Of a stretch of DNA of 64,000 nucleotides, positions 46,659 to 55,096 are shown one piece after another. The notes under the pieces are model-generated. The model had not been told where the DNA came from. It was given only the letters and a program-made list of their open reading frames with translations, and ran no database searches. Numbering within the stretch: position 1 is the first letter of the stretch; the number at the start of each line of letters is the position of its first letter. Source of the DNA: Diatrype stigma (lineage: Eukaryota; Ascomycota; Sordariomycetes; Xylariales; Diatrypaceae); contig JAKJXP020000025.1 of assembly GCA_022225965.2 (NCBI GenBank), positions 372,001-436,000 on the forward strand. The letters are read 5' to 3'. The position numbers and the translations under genes were made by a program.

Positions 46659-48228
46659 ATGCGTCTGCGAAACAGGGTAAATGAACCATCTATCCAGCCT
46701 TCTTTCCATCCAGTCTTTACACTACCTATATCTGTCTCTCGGAGCCATGACTGACCTTGCCCGTACGTAGATGGTAAAGGCGACAACCTCGCTGTTAACA
46801 AGGGCGCGGAGAAGCCAGGCCAGCCGTAGCAACGTGCTAATGCCTAAGCCCAAGTGGAAGCTTACCGCTAGAATGCCTCCGGAGCTGTTGTGGATGATCT
46901 GCGAGTGCGTCGAAAACCAGCACGACCTCCACGCGCTGATGTTGACATGCCGAACGTTCTTCAAACTCGCTCGGCCGTTACTCATCTGGAAGAACGCCCA
47001 CGGACAGCGCGAGGCGCTTCACTGGGCTTGCGTACACGGCCATGTCAAGACGCTGAGCGAGATGCTGGAAGCAGAGGCCCACACAAACCCATTCAACCTC
47101 TGGGTTCTCAACCGCAGATTCTCGACGCCCATGAACTACGTGCCTTTGGAGCAGGTTCGGTCAATGGAACGAAAGGCTTTGCTGCCACAGGCCCGCGAAA
47201 GTGTTGTGGAGGATTCTTATTCTGATGCAATCCAGAATCTGCGAACGCCTCTGCACATCGCCGCTGCGTGGCACCACGTGGAAGTTGTACAGACCCTTAT
47301 CGCCACAGGAGTCAGAGCGCTCTTCCGCCCAAAGGACCGTCGCGCTCCCAGGAAATTGAGGGTCGGCAGATATCACTACTTCGACGCTATCGACTGGGCT
47401 ATCACACCAAACCCCTTGATACTCGACGTGGATCTACCACGAGAGGCTGGCAAGGTCTGCAAGATGATAAGGATTCTCCTGGCAGATCTGCCTATCGTTC
47501 GCAAAGATTATTTCACATACTGCTGCGATCGATGGCTGACAGGGGACTGGTCAGATAGCCGCGAGAAAGCGACATACGTAATGGAGATCATCAAGACACT
47601 CATCGATATGGGCGCAAGCCCGCGCGACATTGTGTCTGGACCGAAGCGCTCATATCTCAAGCTTCGCATCCTCAGAGAAGGCATCCCTATGATGGATAGC
47701 ATCTTATACCACGCTTCTCTCGAAAAGCCTGAGAACCTGCGGCTTTTCAAGTTCCTATACGAGCATGGTGGCGGTAACGTGAATGGCATATACCGTGTAG
47801 GTTTCTCTACCATCCACCTCTGCCTAGCTGTTACGACGAGGAACACTGCCCTCGTCGACTGGCTACTCGAGAAAGGAGCAAACCCTGACGTCGTTGCTGA
47901 TGACGGTAGAAACACGCCGCTCCATACGCTGATCGCTAGTTCAGGGTCACGCGTCGAAATCGCGAGACAGCTGATCCAAGCCGGAGCCAACATCAACCTG
48001 CGAGATACGATCGGTGGACTTCGACCCATGGAATTGTGTCTCAAAAGGGAGATCTGGGACGTGGCGTCTCTTTTAATGATGGTGGATATGGGCAAACGAT
48101 TCGCGGACCGAAACATCTTTCACGAGGAGAGGGCTTGGAACGATCCACAATGGCTCAAGTTCGTCCGTGTGCTAATCGATAACTGGTTTGACAATACCGT
48201 TGTAACGTATGTGCTTCCGCCTTCCTAG
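46659..48228 (+). CDS. F-box and ankyrin-repeat protein
   Basis: The main exon, 46771-48228, encodes 485 residues from ATGGTAAAGG. A six-codon first exon (46659-46676, MRLRNR) with donor gtaaat, branch tgactgac and acceptor cgtacgtag joins it in frame, giving 491 residues; the second ATG follows the acceptor directly, so either start is possible. An F-box-like region (LTARMPPELLWMICECVENQHDLHALMLTCRTFFKLARPLL, about 38-78) is followed by ankyrin-type repeats (ALHWACVHGHVKTLSEML; TPLHIAAAWHHVEVVQTLI; TIHLCLAVTTRNTALVDWLLEKGANPDVV; TPLHTLIASSGSRVEIARQLIQAGANINLRD). Such proteins are usually substrate receptors of SCF ubiquitin ligases; the target is unknown. No transmembrane segment. Confidence 0.8.
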
Positions 48229-49130
48229 TCTGATAGACAGTTCAGACGCCTTCGCAAAAGAACTGTTCGCACGCTTCATGTATTGCTATAGCACCGGACG
48301 CCTGTCATGATATACTGAGCTGAGGCAGCATCTGTTCCAACGATTGCTAGATGGCTCCTGCGTATTCGACCTGGTCGAGGTCAATAAGGGGCTCTAGGAG
48401 CAGGGTGTCACCAAAGCGGAGGTGCAACCTATCAGATACCTCGAATATATCTCACCGAGGTAGTGAGAACCAGGTGAGGACCAAGGTCCAGTGGGCAGTG
48501 TTAGGTGCACATACTACAAGAGCCACATTGGTACTCATGGGGGTATTGGATGTATATAGATAGTCTACGCCCTCCGTCTTGATTAGGTCGACCGAACTAA
48601 GTAGCTGATGAATTAATGAGCTTTCCTAACATTTCTAGACTGACATAAGCCTGCTTCTCGCCTCGAATGTTGCTTACTCGATAGATGATTCCTCACTTCA
48701 GGCTTCTCAAAACCGAGTTTGGCGGATGACTGAGCCTTTCGACAGACACGCCCACCAGATAAAGCCTTCCCTAAACCCTGGACACGTCGTAAGGTCCCCC
48801 CTGCCCTTCCCCTTCTCCTGAGTTCCAACCATTACCCGAGCTGAAAGGTCGTGAGCGCTTAGAAACTTCGAGGATTGTCCCACTTATACAACCATGCCCA
48901 TTGCCAAATACAGCAGTGCGCGGGGTTGGTTTTTGAAAGGGCTCAAGCAAGTGGCGGCAGAGCTTCTTCCACCTCGCGTCGCCATCCCCTTTCATGGCGG
49001 CCAACTCGGATGGCTTAGTCGCTAAACGAATGACACCAGTGGTGGTAGACTTGGGTTTGACGTGAATGGGCAGACATATCACATATGTATGCTTTCTGGA
49101 ATCGATGATGGCTTGGGTGGCCTATCATTC
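48229..49130. other. intergenic region with no supported gene
   Basis: Convergent 3' flanks. A minus-strand frame at 48771-49082 directly downstream of the HTH gene has no DDE-transposase character and is not called. Confidence 0.45.
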
Positions 49131-49514
49131 CTAGGTGGAGGCTTCGGCCAGAGCCAGAAGCTGCACAGACATAACATCGGATTGCAGTGTCGCCGTGGCC
49201 GTCGCATTATCATCATGATGAGAGACTTCCTGCTGCTGGGCTTTGGCAGCCCTCTGCGCCTTGGTGGGCCTGCCGGTACGTTTACCATCGACTACATGCT
49301 CATCCAGCACGGGGCCTCCGTCCACGTAGCCGCGGCTGATGGCCTTCTGGCGGAGCTCGTAGAACGAGGATCTGCCGTAGCCGGTCGTCTTCGTGATCAC
49401 AGCAAAGGAGATACCGGCACCGTGGAGTGAGAGGGCTTGGACACGTCTAGCGATGGATTGCTTCTTCCTCGGAGGAGGCATCTTCGAAGGGGAAGGGGGC
49501 AGCTCTTCAGACAT
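49131..49514 (-). CDS. free-standing Tc1/mariner-type helix-turn-helix protein
   Basis: 127 residues from ATG at 49514. About residues 16-80 read as a homeodomain-like HTH of fungal Tc1/mariner transposases: IARRVQALSLHGAGISFAVITKTTGYGRSSFYELRQKAISRGY, then DEHVVDGKRTGRPTK, which fits the linker ending in a GRP-type AT-hook-like motif. The usual DDE catalytic part (about 200-300 residues) is absent: a stop follows a short Gln/His/Asp-rich tail, and the next 400 bp show no transposase signature. The frame is intact and not RIP-degraded, so it may be a domesticated DNA-binding protein or a small remnant. Four 7-bp repeats sit immediately before the start codon. Confidence 0.6.
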   Translation of the reverse strand: MSEELPPSPSKMPPPRKKQSIARRVQALSLHGAGISFAVITKTTGYGRSSFYELRQKAISRGYVDGGPVLDEHVVDGKRTGRPTKAQRAAKAQQQEVSHHDDNATATATLQSDVMSVQLLALAEAST

Positions 49515-49515
49515 T

Positions 49516-49543
49516 GTGGGATGTGGGATGTGGGATGTGGGAT
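49516..49543. repeat. 7-bp tandem repeat (GTGGGAT) x4
   Basis: Four exact copies beginning two bases upstream of the HTH-protein start codon (its 5' leader on the minus strand). Confidence 0.9.
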
Positions 49544-50048
49544 AAATCTACCTCGTAGCTTCGTACATATGATATAATTCGATAGTGTATGTAGCAGTCG
49601 ACGTACGGAGTTACCCCTTACTAACTCTTAACATTTATCGTCATGAGATACCCGTTGGTCCATGCGGGAATGTAGTTATTTGGGTGCCAGAGCGGCTCGA
49701 GTGTTCCGGAGGCCCGTGCGATCCCTGCTGCCCTGGGAGAGCCGCCCGCACCTGCCCACACGCATGCCTGGCACTTATGTACGTATCGGAAACATTTAGC
49801 TCCGACCTTCGTCATAGCTCAAGGTAGGTAGGTCCAGTACGAAGTACCTACTCCTAAATCACGTCTATCATAACATGAGACGCGTCTGTAACTATTTCAA
49901 CAGCAACTTCCCAGTAATAGTAATAGAACCATTCCTGTCTTTCTCACTGTAGAGCCTCTCCCTTAGTAAACACACAATCATTCTAACGTAACTTTAACGT
50001 AACATTAATCATTGGGTCGAGAAACGCTGAAGACTAGACGTAATTGCG
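49544..50048. promoter_or_regulatory. divergent intergenic region (HTH protein / DUF7726 protein)
   Basis: About 500 bp between divergent starts; it should hold both promoters. It is TAC/GTA-rich with repeated AACGTAAC-type motifs near 49985-50005. No coding frame is supported. Confidence 0.4.
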
Positions 50049-50244
50049 ATGTCGGGAATAAATGCCACGGTAAAGACTTCAATGTTACCTAACCGACCAA
50101 TCACAGAGGAGAGATCTGACGAGAACGGCAGGCGCAGCGCCATGCACTTGGAGATGCCACGAACCGCGCCAACCTCCCTGCCCAGGGCGTGGAAGACCCT
50201 TCCGCTGCGCTGAAGCCGCAGAAGCCGGCGGCGGCCAAGCCTAG

Positions 50245-50277
<33 letters not shown>

Positions 50278-50678
50278 ACCCGCGGCGAGCAGGAAGCGCA
50301 AGTCCGAGACCTCGCTCGAGGACGACATCGCGGCGTACAAGCAGGACCTGAGTGACAAGTACTACCTGTATGACGATGCGCCCGACGCCACTTGCAACCA
50401 GGTCCGCGGCAAGATCAACAAGCTGATCGACTCGGGCATCATGAAGAAGGTCGAGTTCTGCAAGGCCACCCACCTCAGCAGCAAGAACCTCAGCGATTTC
50501 CTCTCCAAGAAGGGCACCTACGGGGGTTCGGGCTGCACCGCCTACCACAGCGCCTGGATGTGGTTCAAGCAGCGGGAGCTCGCGGGCCTGAAAATGCCCG
50601 ACGTGAAGAAGCGGCAGAAGCGCGACGCAGATGCTGCCGCTGCCGCCTCCGCCTCTACTGCCAAGTCTGGAGGAGCTA

Positions 50679-50709
<31 letters not shown>

Positions 50710-51145
50710 CTCTACCACCAAACCCGGCCCTGCTGCCTCGACCCCCGATATCAGCAACATCGAGCTGGAGGGCGAGGAGACGGACGAGGTGGAGGTGTAC
50801 GACACGTGCGACGAGATCCGGCGGAAGATCAACGCCCACCTCCTAAAGACGCCCGGCCTGACGCAGACGCAGTTCTGCCGCGACCTGTACGCGCAGCTCC
50901 GGGCGCCCAAGTGCAAGGCCATCCAGACGAAGCAGCTGTCCGACTTCCGCGGCCAGAAGGGCTCCCGGACGGGCGCCAGGTCGACCGTCTTCTACGCCGC
51001 GTACGTCTACTTCGAGAAGCTGCGGATCGCCGAGGGCAAGCCGAAGAGCAAGCACCGCCTGATAATGGAGGATATCTGGGAGCCGCGGGGCGGCTTCGAT
51101 CGGGAGCACGATCACCGGACCTCGTACGTTTGCAGTTCCACTTGA
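50049..51145 (+). CDS. protein with two DUF7726 domains
   Basis: Most of the protein is one frame, but that frame has no ATG and is closed upstream by a TGA. I therefore splice a seven-codon first exon (50049-50069, MSGINAT; donor gtaaag) to 50132-51145 (branch tctgac, acceptor ggcag), giving 344 residues. After a poly-alanine run from GCT/GCN repeats, two related domains follow: about 85-150 (NQVRGKINKLIDSGIMKKVEFCKATHLSSKNLSDFLSKKGTYGGSGCTAYHSAWMWF) and about 245-330 (DEIRRKINAHLLKTPGLTQTQFCRDLYAQLR...KQLSDFRGQKGSRTGARSTVFYAAYVYFEKLRI), with the tail KSKHRLIMEDIWEPRGGFDR. These match the fungal DUF7726 family, which resembles a DNA-binding HTH fold; function is unknown. Ala/Gly repeats separate the copies. 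Confidence 0.8.
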
Positions 51146-51960
51146 TACTCCCCCTCCGCCCCCTTACCTTCCCTTCACGTGCTATTCTGTGGATGTAGCC
51201 TGACTTATCGACATTATAGGTTTATTGTCATGGCCGGTAGTCAGCCAACCGTGGATCAATATGGCCAAATGCACTGTTTCTAAGGCTGTGTCATTGATAC
51301 CTTTGTATTATTAGATAGACAACATATATGTTTTAATGACCTAGAGGACCTGGCTTAGACTTACTTGATACCTAGTAGGTAGCTACAGTACTAAATGAAG
51401 CTACCTACCTTCTGACTTGGGTTTACCTATCACAGATACCCAGATCTGTGTTGCACGATGAGATGTAATCCCCTAAGCATGATTGGGTTTCCCTGTGATG
51501 CCATTTGAACGCCGAATACAAGTCAACATGTAATAATTCACCCAAGTATCAACTAAGTGAAAGACCTGCTGCACCAGCTGTGCTGCACATAATGAAAGCC
51601 TGTTATGTCTTGGCTTGGCCCAACTCGGCACCTGCCCGTGGACCCTTAAGGATCCCCGGCCACCTCATGGATGTGGGCTCTTGCCAAGTGGCGGCATAAT
51701 CTGACAGCTGTCTTAGAGTGGCAGTTACGTATTCTCCCTGTAACTTCCAGCTTATCGCCGAAGTAACGAAGACAACGAAATCGACACAGTCCTCCCTTTT
51801 CTCACAATCATCAACCACCACAGAGAACGCATACCGAACCACAGCGCGACCGACCGGGCGAGGAGATGAAACCCTAGGTTCTCAGGAGTAGCCGAAGCCG
51901 AAGCCGAAGCCGAAGCTATCCACCCGTCCATTTCGCCCACTCAAAATTAATCGCCGCCCC
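51146..51960. other. intergenic region upstream of the G-patch gene
   Basis: 3' UTR of one gene and promoter/5' UTR of the next. The hexanucleotide GCCGAA is repeated four times at 51891-51914, about 50 bp before the start codon. No gene is supported. Confidence 0.5.
51891..51914. repeat. GCCGAA x4 in the 5' leader of the G-patch gene
   Basis: Four exact copies of a 6-bp unit ending 46 bp before the ATG at 51961. Confidence 0.85.
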
Positions 51961-54588
51961 ATGTCCTTCAAGCGATCGCGCGCCGCCTTCGAAGCCGACC
52001 TCCGAGCCCAGCAGTCGCCGTACGCGCTCTACGGGACGCCGCTCCCGCCGCTCGACCCCGAGGTCCGCGATGACGGCTCCTACGTGCCCGTGTGGAGGCA
52101 GGAGGTGCGCGACGAGCGCGGCCGCAAGCGCCTGCACGGCGCCTTCACCGGCGGCTTCAGCGCCGGCTACTTCAACACCGTCGGCTCCAAGGAGGGCTGG
52201 ACCCCGTCCACCTTCGTCTCGTCCCGGTCGAACCGCCACAACAGCAGCAGCGATGTCAAAGATGGTGGTGACAGTAACAATGCTGCCGCCGCCCGGCGTC
52301 CCCAGCAGCGGCCCGAGGACTTCATGGACGAGGAAGATCTCGCCGACGCCGCCGAGCGCGAGAGGCTGCAGACGGCTCAGGGCTTCGCTGGGTTCGGGTC
52401 GACTGAGGACGACGGCGGTCGCAGAGGTGGCGGCGGCGGTGGAATTGCCGATCTGTTCAGGGTCCGTGGCGAGACGATGGGCGTCAAGCTGTTGAAACGG
52501 ATGGGCTGGAAGGAAGGACAGGGCGTTGGGCCCAAGGTGCGCCGGAAGGCTCGTCTCGATGTCGGAGGTGGGGGTAGCGGTGGACTAGGGCCGGCACAGG
52601 ACGTTGGCCAAGTGTACCTCTTCGCGCCCGACAACGTGCAGATGATCGCATTCGTCAAGAAGACGGACCGGAAAGGCATAGGCTACGCGGGCGAGCCGAG
52701 ACTCGGGAGCTTGCGACCCGGACCCAAGGCGGAAGCTGGTGGGAGCTCCGACGAGGGAGACGGGGAGAGGGGAGGACCTCTGCTACGGCGGCCCAATGTG
52801 TCCTTCGCCAAGAAGAAGGCGCCCGCCAGGCCTGCCGCGCGCGGCGGCATCGGGATCGGGGTGCTCAACGACACGGGATCCGACGACGAGGATCCCTACG
52901 AGGTCGGCCCGCGGATATCGTATAACCGTGTGATCGGAGGAGGTGACAGCAGCAATAACAATAGCAGCAAGAAGAAGAAGGCGGCCAAGCCGAAGATCAC
53001 ACCGGCGGTGGTAAACCCGGCGCTAGGCGCGGCGCCGGTCTTCGTGTCGCGGAAGAGCACGTTAGCCAGGGCGGGCAAGAACCTCCGGAGATGCCACGAC
53101 GGCCGCCTCCCGCTCGACGGCTTCGTCTTCGGCACGGAGCCCGACACCCTGACGTCCGTGATCAGCTCGGCGGGGAAGTACCCCCCGCCCAAGATACCCG
53201 AGGGCTGGAAATCCAGCAGGCAAACAAAACAGCAGCAGCAGCAGCAACAGTCGCAACAAACAACAACGGGCACCGAATCCTCTTCCGCCTACGTCTCCGC
53301 GGCCGACGCGGCCAGGGCGTCGAAGCTCGATCCCAAGTCCCGCGCCGCCCTGCTCGGCGAGGCCCAGCTGCCGGGCAAGTCGGTGTTCGACTTCCTGTCG
53401 CCGGCGGCGCGCGATCGCCTCGCAGCCGCGACGGGAAAGGCAAACCTACCGCCGGCGCTGGGCGAGGTGCCCGCGGGACACCACGTGCTATCCGATGCCG
53501 AGAGGCAAGCGCAGCTCCTGCGCCAGGTCCCGCAGCTCGACAGGACGACCGCTCTGGCGGCGCTCGCGCGTGGGACCGGGGGTGGAGGTGGTGGAGGTGG
53601 GACGGGACCTTACGCCGACAACGACGCGAAGCGCGCGAGGTACCGTGCATACCTGGAGTGGTGCGTAGGACTTGGGGGTACCGGCGCCAACCCCAGCACC
53701 GGCGGGAACAACAATACTGGAAGCAGCAGCAGCAGCAGTAATAGCAACAGCGCGCTATCGCCACGCCCTCCGCCTCCGCCTCCGGAGCGACCACCAGGCA
53801 CCAGCACCGAGGACTGGCTGCGCGAGCTCAACGAGTTCCACAGCTGCGCGCGCATCTTCCGGCCCATCACGGGCGTCATGGCGTCGCGGTTCACGACCGC
53901 CAGCAAGCCCTCGAAAGCCACGCTGGACGACAAGTCAAAAGGAGCAGTAGCAGCAGGGGCGGAGGGCGGCGGCGGTGGTGGTGGTGGTAATAATAACGAT
54001 CATCTATCATCGTCAAATCCACCACCACCCCCCGCCAAACCCGCAGACCCCGCCGAGGAGGCCGCCAGGCTCGGCATGTACGGCCCCATGACCCGCTCCG
54101 TCGCCGACTTCTACCCCTCGCGGCTGCTGTGCAAGCGCTTCGGCGTCAGGCCGCCCGCGCACGCGGACATGGAACAGGAGGGCGCAAAGGGCAAGGGCGG
54201 TGGTGCCGGTGCCGGTGCCGGTGCCGGTGCTTCGATCTCGAGCTGGTACGGCGGTGGTGGCAGCAATACCAGCAGCAGTGCAGGCGCCATGACGCTCGAC
54301 GAGATGATGAGGCAGGCACAGGCACAGGCGCAAGCTTCGGCGGCGTCATTGCCGTCGTCGTCCAATGGTGCTGGTGTTGGTGCGAGTGGCAGTGGTGGGA
54401 ACGCCGATGCAGAAGCGGGAGCGGAACAACTAAGACCGCCTCCGCCACCCGCGAGCCAGGACGTACAGGTGAAGATGGACATGGACGTGGACGTGAAACC
54501 GGACGTCAATGAGGCGCTGGAGGGTCAACGGGCACAGGACGATGTCCTCCGGGCCATCTTTGGGGATAGCAGCGACGACGAGGAATAA
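51961..54588 (+). CDS. GPATCH1: G-patch protein, GPATCH1/TOUGH family
   Basis: A single exon of 875 residues. The N-terminus has the DUF1604 signature of the GPATCH1/TGH family (YALYGTPLPPLD...YVPVWRQEVRDERGRKRLHGAFTGGFSAGYFNTVGSKEGWTP, about 22-82; RPEDFMDEEDL, about 115). The G-patch is at about 168-210 (GETMGVKLLKRMGWKEGQGVGP). A central conserved block follows (LPLDGFVFG; YPPPKIPEGW), then FARIF-type RIFRPITGVMASRF and YGPMTRSVADFYPSRLLCKRFGV. Homologues are nuclear RNA-processing proteins linked to the spliceosome. The gene is unusually loaded with codon repeats that encode Gly, Ser, Asn, Gln, Ala and Pro runs. It ends with IFGDSSDDEE, a usual acidic end. Confidence 0.88.
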   Translation: MSFKRSRAAFEADLRAQQSPYALYGTPLPPLDPEVRDDGSYVPVWRQEVRDERGRKRLHGAFTGGFSAGYFNTVGSKEGWTPSTFVSSRSNRHNSSSDVKDGGDSNNAAAARRPQQRPEDFMDEEDLADAAERERLQTAQGFAGFGSTEDDGGRRGGGGGGIADLFRVRGETMGVKLLKRMGWKEGQGVGPKVRRKARLDVGGGGSGGLGPAQDVGQVYLFAPDNVQMIAFVKKTDRKGIGYAGEPRLGSLRPGPKAEAGGSSDEGDGERGGPLLRRPNVSFAKKKAPARPAARGGIGIGVLNDTGSDDEDPYEVGPRISYNRVIGGGDSSNNNSSKKKKAAKPKITPAVVNPALGAAPVFVSRKSTLARAGKNLRRCHDGRLPLDGFVFGTEPDTLTSVISSAGKYPPPKIPEGWKSSRQTKQQQQQQQSQQTTTGTESSSAYVSAADAARASKLDPKSRAALLGEAQLPGKSVFDFLSPAARDRLAAATGKANLPPALGEVPAGHHVLSDAERQAQLLRQVPQLDRTTALAALARGTGGGGGGGGTGPYADNDAKRARYRAYLEWCVGLGGTGANPSTGGNNNTGSSSSSSNSNSALSPRPPPPPPERPPGTSTEDWLRELNEFHSCARIFRPITGVMASRFTTASKPSKATLDDKSKGAVAAGAEGGGGGGGGNNNDHLSSSNPPPPPAKPADPAEEAARLGMYGPMTRSVADFYPSRLLCKRFGVRPPAHADMEQEGAKGKGGGAGAGAGAGASISSWYGGGGSNTSSSAGAMTLDEMMRQAQAQAQASAASLPSSSNGAGVGASGSGGNADAEAGAEQLRPPPPPASQDVQVKMDMDVDVKPDVNEALEGQRAQDDVLRAIFGDSSDDEE

Positions 54589-55096
54589 AATACTTACTTA
54601 ATTAGCTCAAGAGCTAGCTTGTTGACCTGGTGCGGTGAATCACGTACGTTCTGGGTGGGCGCAGTTGATAGTTCTCCGAGCAGAACGCAGGAGAGCAGGG
54701 GAGGTAAAATAAGTGTTGTTAGGCGAAGCGAATATAAATACCCCGGTCTTTTTTAATTCAGTCAGTCAGTGCTTGCTTGCTGTTGAAATTTTTTTAATAA
54801 GCGAGTATTGAGTTGAGGTTTCACTCAGTTGGCATTGCATGAATGTCTTCGCAACGCTGTGCTACGAGATCCTATATTTCATGTTCTAGAGCTTTTGAGA
54901 CTCCTAGTTATGTAGCTAAAGCAAGTGCCAAGCGACGTACGGTAACGCTGGAAGTTGTTTCCAATTACTACATGAGCACGCCAAGTCATATGCTTGCCTA
55001 TGTACCTTGTCCCCTTTCATGCCTCCGCTTCCCCTGACATGCCCTTCACGTCACGCCACTCCACGTTGCGCCAGAACAGGCCTTCTTCGCCTATCA
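54589..55096. other. convergent intergenic region
   Basis: Between the 3' ends of the G-patch and UTP14 genes, with a poly-T tract near 54790. No gene is supported. Confidence 0.45.

Noticed and set aside
48771..49082. Possible second half (DDE domain) of the transposase-type HTH gene
   Set aside because: The frame lacks D-D-D/E spacing or any transposase motif, and the join would need an unsupported intron.
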